Below the pieces are notes generated by a model. That model worked only from the letters and a program-made list of their open reading frames with translations, was not told the origin of the DNA and searched no databases. Shown here piece after piece: positions 8,796 to 18,838 of a DNA stretch of 64,000 nt (within the stretch, counting starts at the first letter, position 1; each line of letters starts with the position of its first letter). A program made the position numbers and the translations under genes. This stretch comes from Cylindrotheca closterium. Its lineage: Eukaryota; Bacillariophyta; Bacillariophyceae; Bacillariales; Bacillariaceae. The stretch spans positions 410,930 through 474,929 of the forward strand of contig CAKOGP040001446.1 of NCBI GenBank assembly GCA_933822405.4, given 5' to 3'.

Positions 8796-10991
8796 TCATG
8801 CCGAAAACTGGTTTATAGTAAAATGCATTTCCTCATCACGATGCATCAAGAGCCGACGGAAGTGACAGAGGCTCATCAAAATACTCTTGCACTTGTGTGC
8901 TGTATTGAACGAGTTGCCGAGTATACCATACCCTTGCTGTTCTCCAAACTCAAGTGCTGATGTAGGATTACCCTGTAAATGAGTCGTAAAGAAATCCTCT
9001 AAAAGATCGATTGCCTTATTTGCCTCATCTCGGCGAACTTGTACTTGAACGATTCGCGGTGCAACGTCATACTCTGCCATTGTGATGTGCTCCATCCATT
9101 TCGTCATTTGAACAGACTCGTGTTCAAATCTTTCGCTTTGTCTTGGTCTTGATTCTGACGTGCTACTGACTTGGTGATTATCGACAATGTCTCTCGAAAC
9201 TGATGTGTCTGCACGAGAACGTCCTGAATATGTTGACTTGGGGTTGCCCTTGATCTCATTGAAAACCTTCAATACTGTACTTGAAGAGGAAGACGAAGGT
9301 AGAATTTCATTTCTTCGCATGTCGAGAGAAGACTGGCGCAAAGGGGGCAATGTAAATGAGCCTAGCGTTGACGAACTAGCTCGAGGCGAAGCATTGACCA
9401 CACTTGGAGATGAATGGATTATTGGAAGGTTTGGATCGTCATTTTCGTCCATTGTGGTGTCCATTGTGTCATCATTATGAAGAGTCCTCTTCGGAAGTGG
9501 AGTTTTTCGATATTGTTTTTTCTTTCTCGCACTGATTGTTCCAGGTAGACCTTTTGGCGACATGAAGTCGCCTTCTTTTATGAAAGTATTTGTGTGATTG
9601 GAAGCCATTGGAGTTTGCTCTTCTGCGACATCCTCAAGCGGTTTTCTCAGACGACTCGAAGTTCCACGTTTGTTCGGGACAACCTTAACTCCTACAGAGT
9701 TGTCATCTGCATCTAATCTATACCTATCGAGGATGGGCGTCATCACTGAGGTGTTATCGTCATCTTGAAACAGGACGGTTGACACCATGGTATCGTTCAT
9801 CATTGTTGCATCAAGTGTGAGGTTTGTATGTGCTGGGGATGGCGCGTCGTTGTCGAAAAGAATTTGAGTTGGTCTTTGTGGGGCTACCTTTGGCGCACCG
9901 TTAAGTTGATGCGCGTCAGCTTGCCTTCGCCTGGTTGTGGAAGCCACTTGAGTTGCGATCACATCTGTGGAGTCGTCACTTGCAGAAACGTCGCCTTCGC
10001 TTGAGCTGGAATCTTGCAACTCATTTGTTGCTCTCCTATTCACCTGGAGTGTAACCTCATCTGAAGGACGCCCTTCTAAAATAGATTCCTCAACCTTATC
10101 AAGCATGGATTCCATTTCGTTGATGAACTGATGATGCCCTTTCGAGTCTCGCGCAAAACTGCTGCCATAACTTTTGCTCCGATTTGCCGTTGGAGATTTC
10201 CCCGAACGGTGCGTATCCAGAGTAATCATGTCATCCTCATCTTGAAAACCTTCGAAATTCATGCGACGAAAGCTGCCGGAAGATCGGGACGATCTACGTG
10301 GCGTCGGGGATGTTGACCGATCGGAGTCAGCACTGCTAATATTTGCGGAAGGGATGCAGTGTTCGAAATGAACCGAAGGAAAAGCAAACAATATTTTTGA
10401 GAACGATGAACATTTGGAACGTCTCTGTACACTCATTACGCACCTGAGGGGCATTTGATCTATCGTTCGGGCTGCAGGACTGATCGACGGCTTGCTGTTT
10501 GAAGCAAATGGAGATGGGTTTATCATGGAGCCTGGAGTTGTTGCTCCTTCCGTTTCCACGTCTCCTTCCTCGACCATTTGTAATGGCCCACCGAGGAAAC
10601 AGAAGACATTTGTCGTAGGAGGCGACATGACCGGCGAGAACACTTCGTTTGATTTTAATGAAGTCGCCCCCATGGAAATGAGGCGTTGGTGCAGGAATCC
10701 TATTTTCTTCCGATTTTCTTCCTGTACCATTCGGCACATCTCAGCCAGCTCTATAATTGTAGATGAAGATGTGGATTTGGGCAGTATGCATCCTGTTGCT
10801 ATCATGAGATCATCTTCGATACTGGCCAGTCTGTTAAGTTGAGCGTTCAGAAAATTTGAGCTCTCTTCTTCGTGGCTCCCCTCAAACGAAGTACATGGTT
10901 GTTTAACCTCCAAAGCTCGATGAAATGACCCCATGGCTGCGCCGAGGGCGCTCAAATTGGATGCCTGATTTGCGAATGAAGCTTCTACCAT
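8796..10991 (-). CDS. Ser-rich protein of unknown function with a likely in-frame intron
   Basis: The start is ATG 10991 (MVEASFANQ); the frame upstream has no ATG. A probable intron lies at 10336-10443 (108 bp, donor GTGCGT, acceptor ATATTAG). It is a multiple of three without a stop, so retention keeps the frame. Splicing joins ...DQMPL to SSADSD, giving about 694 residues. The N-terminal ~110 residues look helical (SALGAAMGSFHRALEV...; LASIEDDLMIATGC). The middle is low-complexity Ser/Thr/Asp with RSSRSSGSFRR-type kinase sites. The last ~110 residues (MEHITMAEYDVAPRIVQV onward to the stop) look folded and helical. No family is recognised. It faces away from the preceding gene and ends about 120 bp from it. 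Confidence 0.75.
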   Translation of the reverse strand: MVEASFANQASNLSALGAAMGSFHRALEVKQPCTSFEGSHEEESSNFLNAQLNRLASIEDDLMIATGCILPKSTSSSTIIELAEMCRMVQEENRKKIGFLHQRLISMGATSLKSNEVFSPVMSPPTTNVFCFLGGPLQMVEEGDVETEGATTPGSMINPSPFASNSKPSISPAARTIDQMPLRCVMSVQRRSKCSSFSKILFAFPSVHFEHCIPSANISSADSDRSTSPTPRRSSRSSGSFRRMNFEGFQDEDDMITLDTHRSGKSPTANRSKSYGSSFARDSKGHHQFINEMESMLDKVEESILEGRPSDEVTLQVNRRATNELQDSSSSEGDVSASDDSTDVIATQVASTTRRRQADAHQLNGAPKVAPQRPTQILFDNDAPSPAHTNLTLDATMMNDTMVSTVLFQDDDNTSVMTPILDRYRLDADDNSVGVKVVPNKRGTSSRLRKPLEDVAEEQTPMASNHTNTFIKEGDFMSPKGLPGTISARKKKQYRKTPLPKRTLHNDDTMDTTMDENDDPNLPIIHSSPSVVNASPRASSSTLGSFTLPPLRQSSLDMRRNEILPSSSSSSTVLKVFNEIKGNPKSTYSGRSRADTSVSRDIVDNHQVSSTSESRPRQSERFEHESVQMTKWMEHITMAEYDVAPRIVQVQVRRDEANKAIDLLEDFFTTHLQGNPTSALEFGEQQGYGILGNSFNTAHKCKSILMSLCHFRRLLMHRDEEMHFTINQFSA

Positions 10992-11176
10992 GGTCAACTT
11001 TCGAAGAAAATGTGATCTCTCCAAAAATCTCCGTTGTGATGGGAAGCTAATAAATTCAAACCTGGTCGCGAGAAAAACACAAAACACTACGAAAGTACCT
11101 CATAACTCTAGCAGACCTCCACATACAGTAAGTTTTAATTTCTGGAAACAAACGAAACACCATCTTCAATCGAACT

Positions 11177-14100
11177 CTACAGCATAAAGGATTGGGGCAG
11201 CTCCTCTAAGCAAGTCTGGAGAAGAAGCCTTTGATGTGAGAGTAGATTCAACGAAGAAGTTGGATCAGCATTGTATTGGACACTTTCTTGAAATGATACA
11301 CTCTCGATCACCGTCCTAAACCGAAGAAGAATTATCATTGTGGCTTGGTCCTTTAGCAACCGAATAGCTCTTGCAGTTTTCCACGTCTCGTCAAACTTCC
11401 CCCACGCTTCAGAGGCCGGTATATATCTCGTGTTCGGATAAGGTATCGGTGCAATACGGATACTGTATTCAAGCTCAAAACCTGACACAAATTCAGTTAT
11501 GGCAAGGACATCGAGTGCACGACTGCCTGTAACGAGAAGTCCAAACCCTTCGGTGAGATACATGCATTCTGCAGCTTGCCAATAGTTCAGCAGTGAAGAC
11601 CGCACTGCCTTCGAGCACGACCAACAGAAACACCTCGTAGGGTTTGAGCTCAATAGTCTCATCTCGCACTCCTGTAATAGTGAGGGACACAGTGCTTCTT
11701 CGGCAACTACCATGAGGTCCAAGAGATCACGGAAAATCTCATCTTCGTTGGATGGCCATCCGGCAAACACGGATCCATGGTAAATGTGCTGTAACATATA
11801 GCGAAGCATCCGACCGTCAATGTCCACAAAAACTTCCGGGATTCTTTCCGTGTCATCAGGGTCATCATTCATTGATGCAAAACGAATCGCTGACGCGAGC
11901 TTCTCAGATTTTAGAGATACAATCGAAGCATGCACCAAAAACTTTTCACCGCCTCTGATCACTAGGAAGACCTTGTCATCTCCATGCCAATTATTTTCTG
12001 TCTTGATGTCTACGTTACTTCGTCTCGCCATCCAAGCACAATTGCAACCAAAGCGACCTAATTGATCAATCAGCCATTCAAAACCACTCAGGAGCATGCT
12101 GTGCCCAGAGAGCATGCTTCGATCAATATCGCTCACCTTAGTCGGCTTCGAGTTCATTTCCAGGTTATGATGCAAGTACGAAGTCGCAAAACATCGAGAC
12201 ATGTTCACATCCGTAGATCGAGCATCCAGTTGTATGCTTTTACACTGCATGCTCTTCCACAATCGTTCAACATCAGAATAACCGAGCTGGGCTCCAAGTT
12301 TGTACAAAGCGACAGCGGATGACAAGTGTTGGACACTAAGATTGGTTTCCTGGTATTGCCAGCCATAAAATAGGCTCTCTATCAAGGCGTTTGTCAGGGC
12401 AGATTTCATTTGGGAGTTTTCCGCAGTTTCGATGCCTCGGAAAAACGATTCTGGTTGCTGCTGTAACTTCGGGTCCCGTCGCCGCAACTCTTGCTTTGCC
12501 TTCAGTTCCTCTCTACCAACTTGGACCAGCGTCTGGAGTATTCTTGCAGACCCGTAGCTGGATGCAACGCCTATTGGAGTAGTCGACGAGGCCGAATCTG
12601 AAGGCATTTGAATAGAACCAGCGAACGCATTCCCTCCAGCCAAAATCAGGATTCGGGCACTCTCCGATTTGTCCTCGTCTGAGGCTTTGGATTGAATTAC
12701 CGCCGCCAACGCCTCCGTAACGCGGTAGTCACTGCCCGAAACAGAGCTGAATTGTAACAGCACGTGAATCATATTAATCACTCCAGTCTTGGCTGCCCAT
12801 AAAAGCGCACAGGGGGGAGAACCGGACTCTTGCCTGTTTTCAACCAATCGGCTGCTTGGCTGGGTATTGCCACATGGGATTTGTGATGCCTTCTTCCATA
12901 GGTTTCGATTGTTGTTGCCACGCCACATGATGAGACAGGTGACAACATCAGTGCTGTTAGATGCAACAGCTGCCAGCAATGGAGTTTGATCATACACATC
13001 AGTAATTGAGAGCATTTTTGATAAAAGGGAGTTGGTGCAGAGAGACAAAAATGTTGAAACAAAATCTTCCCTCCCCTTCTCACAAGCGACATGCAACGAT
13101 GTCTTGCCTTCCTTATTTCGCAGAAGCAAAAGCTTTGATAATACTTGCTGTTTCCACTTTGTACCATTTGACAGTTCTTTGAGAAGTGTTCGGAGACTGG
13201 CTTCATCCCCTCGTCCACGGCAGCAGTAGTGAAAGACATTATTGCCATCCATGTCGCGAGATGGCAAAGAGCATTTATGACGTTCCTCCTCCGACAGAAG
13301 AACAGCAATACATTGGCTGTGCCCTAATTCCGAAGCTATCATCAGGTGCGAGACTTGTGATTCCGTCGCCTCGTGTTTCTTCATCAGTCGCGTATAAGAT
13401 GAGGTACTGGTATATCTCAATATTGTGCGCAATAGATGTGGTTTATCTTGTTCCAGACAAGCGAAAAGTGCTTCCTGAGCAATAGATCGGAAACGATTAT
13501 CCATTTCATCGGCTGAATGATCGCTAGGTTTACTCTGGTGTAATATTGCATGCAAGACTGTTTCGTCGTTCATCCTAATTGCATTCAAAACAGCTTCAGT
13601 CGGAGACGAGAAGGAGCCACCCAAATCTTGTTTATTTATTTCGTTCACGATAGTGGAAGGGACGCTTGGCTCTCTCGATTTGGGTTGATTCATGGAGCTA
13701 AGCTCTACGGGTTCAAGGTAACACCCTGAATCACTATCCGAAGTTTCACAATCATCTTCGGTTTCTCTGCACTGATCTGCGAATTGTTGCTTTAGCTCAT
13801 CCATGAGCTTCCGATGAAGTCGTTGCATTGCCAAAGCCCTCCACCAACGATCGCGTAAGCGATTCATGTTCCATTTTTGTTTTTCGGATGGCAGTTGGTT
13901 TGCCTCCAGGTTTTCTTCTCCTTCGTTCACAGTCGATTCCTCCAAGTCTGTAGCCAGCATTGGTTCCGAGAACTGTGAGTGCATTGGGTTTCTCTTTGTT
14001 TCGTTAGATGTAGATATCGACTCGTTCATTTGTGATGAAGACAAACGCTGCAACCCAAGACGCTCAAACTCGTCCACATTATTTTCAGTGTTGTTGGGAG

Positions 14101-14590
14101 CTTCATCAAAAGGCTGGAATATCAGGTGGTTTGAGGACGTAAGTTTCCAAACCGAGGAAGTTTTGGACTCATGGACTGCGTTTCCGAGTGAGGGAAAGAC
14201 ATTCTCACTTTGCAAGGGATTCGCAGGAATGTCGGGGTAGGATCGGTGATGCAAACTGGACTGTTCCCGAGTAGATTTTCTTTTCTGACCTAAACGGTTT
14301 CTCTTGTTGCGTCTTTTACGTCTATTTCCTCCCTTCTGATTGGATTCGATGCTCAAAGAACCTCGCGATTCGTCTTCATTTTGAACTGCGATTTTCGTGT
14401 CCTTCCCCTTCCTCGTGCCCCTACCTCGACCAGTCTGACGGCGAGCGCGTGAATTATCATCGAGCTTTTGTTTCAGGTGATTAGTTCGCTTACTCGAATC
14501 AGTATTTTTCGAGTCCCCGTTTTTGCTCCAATAACTCTCAGGGTCAATTTGTGGTACGAATGCTGGTGCACTTGCCCTCAATCCCCTCAT
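11177..14590 (-). CDS. Ankyrin-repeat and BTB/POZ domain protein
   Basis: The frame opens at 14782, but that codon and the segment after it look non-coding. ATG 14590 (MRGLRASAPAF) is the likely start, giving about 1137 residues. The N-terminus is strongly basic with RGRGTRKGK and RRKRRNKRNR stretches, probably nuclear or nucleolar targeting. Ankyrin repeats occupy roughly residues 340-600, with motifs such as EGKTSLHVACEKG and DQTPLLAAVASNS. A BTB/POZ fold follows at about residue 880-1000 (VFLVIRGGEKFLVHASIVSLKSE read in two parts, then DGRMLRYMLQHIYHG). Ankyrin-BTB proteins often act as cullin-3 substrate adaptors; that role is inferred here. The gene is divergent from the uL24m gene. Confidence 0.82.
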   Translation of the reverse strand: MRGLRASAPAFVPQIDPESYWSKNGDSKNTDSSKRTNHLKQKLDDNSRARRQTGRGRGTRKGKDTKIAVQNEDESRGSLSIESNQKGGNRRKRRNKRNRLGQKRKSTREQSSLHHRSYPDIPANPLQSENVFPSLGNAVHESKTSSVWKLTSSNHLIFQPFDEAPNNTENNVDEFERLGLQRLSSSQMNESISTSNETKRNPMHSQFSEPMLATDLEESTVNEGEENLEANQLPSEKQKWNMNRLRDRWWRALAMQRLHRKLMDELKQQFADQCRETEDDCETSDSDSGCYLEPVELSSMNQPKSREPSVPSTIVNEINKQDLGGSFSSPTEAVLNAIRMNDETVLHAILHQSKPSDHSADEMDNRFRSIAQEALFACLEQDKPHLLRTILRYTSTSSYTRLMKKHEATESQVSHLMIASELGHSQCIAVLLSEEERHKCSLPSRDMDGNNVFHYCCRGRGDEASLRTLLKELSNGTKWKQQVLSKLLLLRNKEGKTSLHVACEKGREDFVSTFLSLCTNSLLSKMLSITDVYDQTPLLAAVASNSTDVVTCLIMWRGNNNRNLWKKASQIPCGNTQPSSRLVENRQESGSPPCALLWAAKTGVINMIHVLLQFSSVSGSDYRVTEALAAVIQSKASDEDKSESARILILAGGNAFAGSIQMPSDSASSTTPIGVASSYGSARILQTLVQVGREELKAKQELRRRDPKLQQQPESFFRGIETAENSQMKSALTNALIESLFYGWQYQETNLSVQHLSSAVALYKLGAQLGYSDVERLWKSMQCKSIQLDARSTDVNMSRCFATSYLHHNLEMNSKPTKVSDIDRSMLSGHSMLLSGFEWLIDQLGRFGCNCAWMARRSNVDIKTENNWHGDDKVFLVIRGGEKFLVHASIVSLKSEKLASAIRFASMNDDPDDTERIPEVFVDIDGRMLRYMLQHIYHGSVFAGWPSNEDEIFRDLLDLMVVAEEALCPSLLQECEMRLLSSNPTRCFCWSCSKAVRSSLLNYWQAAECMYLTEGFGLLVTGSRALDVLAITEFVSGFELEYSIRIAPIPYPNTRYIPASEAWGKFDETWKTARAIRLLKDQATMIILLRFRTVIESVSFQESVQYNADPTSSLNLLSHQRLLLQTCLEELPQSFML

Positions 14591-14921
14591 TCCATTGAAA
14601 TATACAAAAATGCCTATGGTACGATCCGCTCCAATTTTTTGCAAAGAAAAAGCACAGAAGAACAATTGGAATACCGTGTACCAGAGTTCCAAGCACTGTT
14701 GCAGCTTGTTCTTGCCTCCTCTGCCAATGCAGACGACGAGTGGAAGTTTAGTTTGGTATACCCTGTACTCGTACTGGTACAACGGAACCCGTGACTCGTG
14801 AACTCAAGCGCGAGATTCCAAACACGGTTTCTGTCTGTCTGGCTGTCGTACGTAGACACCCGGACATACTGTATGTGATGATGGAAAGTTTCAATCCACA
14901 CACAAGATAAGCATCGTAACC
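14591..14921. other. Divergent intergenic region, ANK-BTB / uL24m
   Basis: Between ATG 14590 (minus) and ATG 14922 (plus) lie 331 bp that should contain both promoters. The ANK-BTB reading frame happens to stay open through the first 192 bp. No RNA gene or clear regulatory motif is seen. A CTGTACTCGTACTGGTAC element lies around 14764-14780. Confidence 0.4.
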
Positions 14922-15551
14922 ATGTCGGCATCACGAGCTCGGTTGCAACGGATTGCCCAAAGTATGGGGAAATTCCACAAACCGAAGCCTCAACTCAGAG
15001 AAGCGGCCAAGAAAACGAAATGGAATATCCTAAGAGGGGACAAAGTGCAGGTGATTGGAAATCACCCAGAGCGAGGAAAACAAGGTTCGTCACACCGGTT
15101 GTTTGTTTCGTTTGAGGGTGCAATCGAGGTGATTGAATTCGAATGCACTTTGCCCATCGCTCAATTTTTTTGCTGCTCAGGAATTGTCAAAACTGTTTTG
15201 AGAGAAAAGGACCGAGTTATTGTTGAAGGTGTGAACATGGGCACCCGCAACATTAAAGGAGACAAAGATAGAGGTATCCCAGGTCGAAGCGTACAAGTTG
15301 AGCGAACCATGCATTCTTCAAATGTGCAATTGATAGATCCCGTTACCGGAGTACCCACAAGAATTAGTCGAAAGTATTTGCCCACTGGAGAAAAAGTGAG
15401 AATTGCCAAGAAGAGCGGAGCCATCATCCCTCGCCCTGATATTTTGAGCTTTCGAAAGCGACCTGTCAACTCAATAGTCACCGAAAGCGATACCGCGGAG
15501 GATGATACGTGGGAGTTGACTTACACAGATTACGCGCCACTTTCGAAATAG
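14922..15551 (+). CDS. MRPL24: Mitochondrial-type ribosomal protein uL24 (L24)
   Basis: Two exons, 14922-15084 and 15181-15551, give 177 residues. The 96-bp intron (donor GTTCGT, acceptor GCTGCTCAG) is a multiple of three without a stop. It is recognised because the KOW motif is restored only when it is removed: GDKVQVIGNHPERGKQG joins IVKTVLREKDRVIVEGVN. The KOW domain lies at residues ~35-75. Downstream NVQLIDPVTGVPTRI and the basic C-terminal extension match organellar uL24, which contacts 23S-type rRNA early in large-subunit assembly. The N-terminus MSASRARLQRIAQSMGKF is Arg-rich and amphipathic, consistent with mitochondrial import, although a plastid destination is not fully excluded. 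It converges on the dymeclin gene with 116 bp between stops. Confidence 0.9.
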   Translation: MSASRARLQRIAQSMGKFHKPKPQLREAAKKTKWNILRGDKVQVIGNHPERGKQGSSHRLFVSFEGAIEVIEFECTLPIAQFFCCSGIVKTVLREKDRVIVEGVNMGTRNIKGDKDRGIPGRSVQVERTMHSSNVQLIDPVTGVPTRISRKYLPTGEKVRIAKKSGAIIPRPDILSFRKRPVNSIVTESDTAEDDTWELTYTDYAPLSK

Positions 15552-15667
15552 ACAATTTGCGGGCATTTGAAAACGGAAGCAATAAATCGTGCTGTGGACG
15601 ACTCTCGTCTTTGATTGAGTTCTACTGTAGCACGTAGCACATTTAATTCTAGCTTTGAAATCAATAC

Positions 15668-18538
15668 TCAAACAAAGTCTTCAGCATCGGTGTCAAATGA
15701 ATCCGATACCATAGCACCATTTCTTGGCTGTTGCTGGACGCCAGCCTTTTCCTCCGGTTCCAGTAATGGAAACGCACGTATGTTATTCTTCTTCCACTCG
15801 ATGCTGCTTGAAGTCACCACGCATACAATCACTTCCCAGACGTATGGCACAAAGAAGCTCTCAGGGTCGGCATCCTCTTCGTATGTGAACGTATAATCAC
15901 TGATGCTGTCTCGTTTCCTTCTTTTCTTGTCAACGACACTTCTCAGTACTTCAACTTGACTCTCTAGTACCTTTAGCGCCTTAGGCGCAGATCTTGCCGA
16001 TGCTTCTTGGATTAGTGTGGATGCAGCTTGCGCAATACTCAATATTCTCTCCGTTTGACGTGCGGGATACATATTGCCTTTGAAGACATTTGTAAAATCA
16101 GCTTGATGATATACAATCGCATAGATCACTTGCAAATTTTGCTCAATTCTCCGATGAGACAAGCAATCCGAAATTATCGACAAGAGGTTGTTTGCGACTT
16201 CGGAGTATCTACCAAGAGGAGTACTGAGATCATCTTCCTCGCCATCGTTCATATCCTGGCCGCCATTTGTTGTGGAGGCAATTAACTTAGAATGACGCTT
16301 CATCACAGAGATTGCAACGGAAACGAGTCGCATTGCGGCATACTCGTGTAAATCAGTGGTAGCTGATGAGAGATTCGACAAGATGGCGCAGCAGTTGCTC
16401 AGCATAAAAGGATCGTGCAACCGTTGCAAATTGAAAATCAAGGAACGTAACAATGTCAGAAAGAGTACCGACCCGAGGTTGATGTGTCTCAGCTGCCTTT
16501 CCTTGTACCACACAACATGTGGCACATGTATCCTTCGAAACGCGTCACGTCCAAAGGACAAATCTTGAGAAAAGAGCAAGAGCAATATTATTATCACATA
16601 CAATTGTGACTGAGAGCGGAATGGGCAGTTTCTGATATTCAGAATGTTCGTCGACCCCTTCTTTTTGTGAGCTGCATAATCACTAGCCATGAAGGTGTTA
16701 CTTTGTGATGAAAAGTAAAGTGTCCGCAACAATGGTAGCACTAGTGTGTCCAAGTCCGATCGCACCGCTAAACTCTCTGCAAACGATTCAGAGGTTTGCA
16801 CGAGAGTATAAAGCAACAAACTGCCAACCTCGGTATGAAGAGTCCTCCCAAAGGATTCAAAGAGGGACTCGAAATTTAGTGTCAGACCAATTTGTCGCAG
16901 GTCACTACCCTTCTCTATTCTAGAAATATCCGTAGATGGTGATCCACTGGACGAGTTTGTATCGAGAGATGGTAAATCTGGTAGTCTTGATTCCATTCCG
17001 TGATCCCATCTATTGTCACTTAACGCTTGAAGTTCCTCGCGAAACGGATTTTCGCGACTTCTATTGTTGTTTATCAATAGAAGTACAAGGCAACTACTGA
17101 GGTCTGCCAGAATTGCATCCGATAGCCAAAGAACGTCTTTAGTTCTGCTGGCTGTGCTTGAGTCGAACTTCCGTGACATGATTGATTTGAGATCGCGGTT
17201 GAAGGATCCCTTACTCTGTACCAAGGCTCCAAACACTCTGCTAACCAATCGTAATGGCAGCAGAATGATTCTGCTTCCAAGGGTAATCACACCTCTAGTA
17301 GCGTCAAGAATAAGATTGTGTTGCGTTTTTGATTTGTTGTGGTGGTTCGCTATGTCATCGGCACTGAGGGGAGCGTCCGCATCAGGCGCACCTTCGTTTG
17401 GGTCTAGAATACCAGGTGCGGCTGCGGGAACAATCGAATAAGATTCGTACATTCCATCCGCGCTTCTCATTTCTCTACTCCTGGGGGCAATAGCCGATTG
17501 AGCCATGATGTAATAGTAGTGTGCGATGCTTCGATCAGGAGCCACAGGACGAGCAGTCTGCCAACGCAAGCAAGTTTCCAGGACTGACTGTGCTGTCCAT
17601 ATATGATCTTCCGGGCATCTTTCTCGCGAGCTGTTGAATGGGATGGAGTCTCTCGACGGACCGAAAAACGTCTTCAGATTTTTATAGTCTTCCGATGTCT
17701 CACTGCAACTGCAATTGCGTTCTTGGGCAGCTTCAAAAAACTGGTCTAGGAAAGAGTAGAAACGGGGCTCTTCGTCTGGACGCAATGATGAAGATTCAAA
17801 ATCTTGATACAATTGTGTCCCACACAGGACAAACAGGAGCCGGAACGCTAATACAATTGTGTCATACAGTTCTGGTGTCCGCAAAGCATCCACGCACTTC
17901 CCCAAGATCACAATTAGGTCCAACACTGCGTTTAGCAGAGGCCCAGAAGCAAGCTGATCACGTGGCAAGTCCCCTCTTGTATGATATGTGAATGCTTCTT
18001 CCAAATCCGTGTTGCTTTCAGCTCTACTTTCATTTCCAAATGAGTCTTTGCAACATCTAACCACGACCGAATGCGACAGCAGTCGTAACAGCTGCAAAGC
18101 ACCTGCGGTAGCTCTTGCTTTCCCTACACGAGATATTCGTAATGAAAAATCGTCGGTCTGATCCTCTTTCTTTTTGCTCTTGCTCTTGGAAATATCCCTG
18201 GTAAGATCACGAATCATTCTTGTGACATGAAGACTGAATGCAGCAACTGCAAAGGAGTGAATTACGGAGAAAGAACTTTCCAAGGACGCCATCAAAGACT
18301 TACGATTACTTGATACGAATGCATGTTTTGCCATCATTTCACAAGCTTGCGTGATGATACTAGTCGATTCGTCACCCTCAATCGATTCAGCGTGAATCCA
18401 AACATCGTATCCTGTCAACAGTTCTTGCCATCTTGTGTCTCCCCACGGAATATGCACTGGACTAGATACTTGGAATAGCAAAGTTGCGAGAGAATCGCCA
18501 ACCTCCAAAGAAGCTGCTCTTTCTAGATCCCCCCACAT
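15668..18538 (-). CDS. DYM: Dymeclin family protein (Golgi-associated)
   Basis: A single-exon frame of 956 residues from ATG 18538. Dymeclin signatures are visible: the N-terminal WQELLT...GYDVW region, NCCAILSNLSSATTDLHEYA with the following AAMRLVS segment at about residue 720-750, and a C-terminal EEDADPESFFVPYVWEV that matches the FF-[IV]-PYVW ending of the family. Dymeclin (PF09742) is a peripheral Golgi protein needed for Golgi organisation and trafficking. The protein is about 290 residues longer than the human one, owing to hydrophilic Ser-rich insertions (for example around residues 300-420 and 520-570). The short KSKSKKKEDQ linker near residue 120 is basic. No transit or signal peptide is seen. 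Confidence 0.85.
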   Translation of the reverse strand: MWGDLERAASLEVGDSLATLLFQVSSPVHIPWGDTRWQELLTGYDVWIHAESIEGDESTSIITQACEMMAKHAFVSSNRKSLMASLESSFSVIHSFAVAAFSLHVTRMIRDLTRDISKSKSKKKEDQTDDFSLRISRVGKARATAGALQLLRLLSHSVVVRCCKDSFGNESRAESNTDLEEAFTYHTRGDLPRDQLASGPLLNAVLDLIVILGKCVDALRTPELYDTIVLAFRLLFVLCGTQLYQDFESSSLRPDEEPRFYSFLDQFFEAAQERNCSCSETSEDYKNLKTFFGPSRDSIPFNSSRERCPEDHIWTAQSVLETCLRWQTARPVAPDRSIAHYYYIMAQSAIAPRSREMRSADGMYESYSIVPAAAPGILDPNEGAPDADAPLSADDIANHHNKSKTQHNLILDATRGVITLGSRIILLPLRLVSRVFGALVQSKGSFNRDLKSIMSRKFDSSTASRTKDVLWLSDAILADLSSCLVLLLINNNRSRENPFREELQALSDNRWDHGMESRLPDLPSLDTNSSSGSPSTDISRIEKGSDLRQIGLTLNFESLFESFGRTLHTEVGSLLLYTLVQTSESFAESLAVRSDLDTLVLPLLRTLYFSSQSNTFMASDYAAHKKKGSTNILNIRNCPFRSQSQLYVIIILLLLFSQDLSFGRDAFRRIHVPHVVWYKERQLRHINLGSVLFLTLLRSLIFNLQRLHDPFMLSNCCAILSNLSSATTDLHEYAAMRLVSVAISVMKRHSKLIASTTNGGQDMNDGEEDDLSTPLGRYSEVANNLLSIISDCLSHRRIEQNLQVIYAIVYHQADFTNVFKGNMYPARQTERILSIAQAASTLIQEASARSAPKALKVLESQVEVLRSVVDKKRRKRDSISDYTFTYEEDADPESFFVPYVWEVIVCVVTSSSIEWKKNNIRAFPLLEPEEKAGVQQQPRNGAMVSDSFDTDAEDFV

Positions 18539-18838
18539 TGCCGACGTCTCATATAATTGTCTTTTCCTGTTGTGCCTTTGTTTCGAATTGCGTATCTATG
18601 TGTATTGAATGAATCAATCTATGAACAAATACTGGGACTATTTTAGTACTGAGAAACAGTTCGTGCAGTACTGTACCAACGGGTTTTGTAGCTTACTATA
18701 GCTTGTCTTTTTTTTGTAACAAAGCGACAATGAATCATTCATTCGAAAACGTCTCAGCCGCTTTCCGATTATCTATCAAAGGTTGACCAGGAGCTTGTTC
18801 TTTCGTATCTATTTTATGCATCTTGTCTCCATCTAGTC
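18539..18838. other. Intergenic, SPT6 3' side to dymeclin 5' side
   Basis: These 300 bp separate two minus-strand genes. The stretch holds an AT-rich segment with a run of seven T near 18707, presumably SPT6 3' UTR followed by the dymeclin promoter. No additional gene is visible. Confidence 0.4.
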
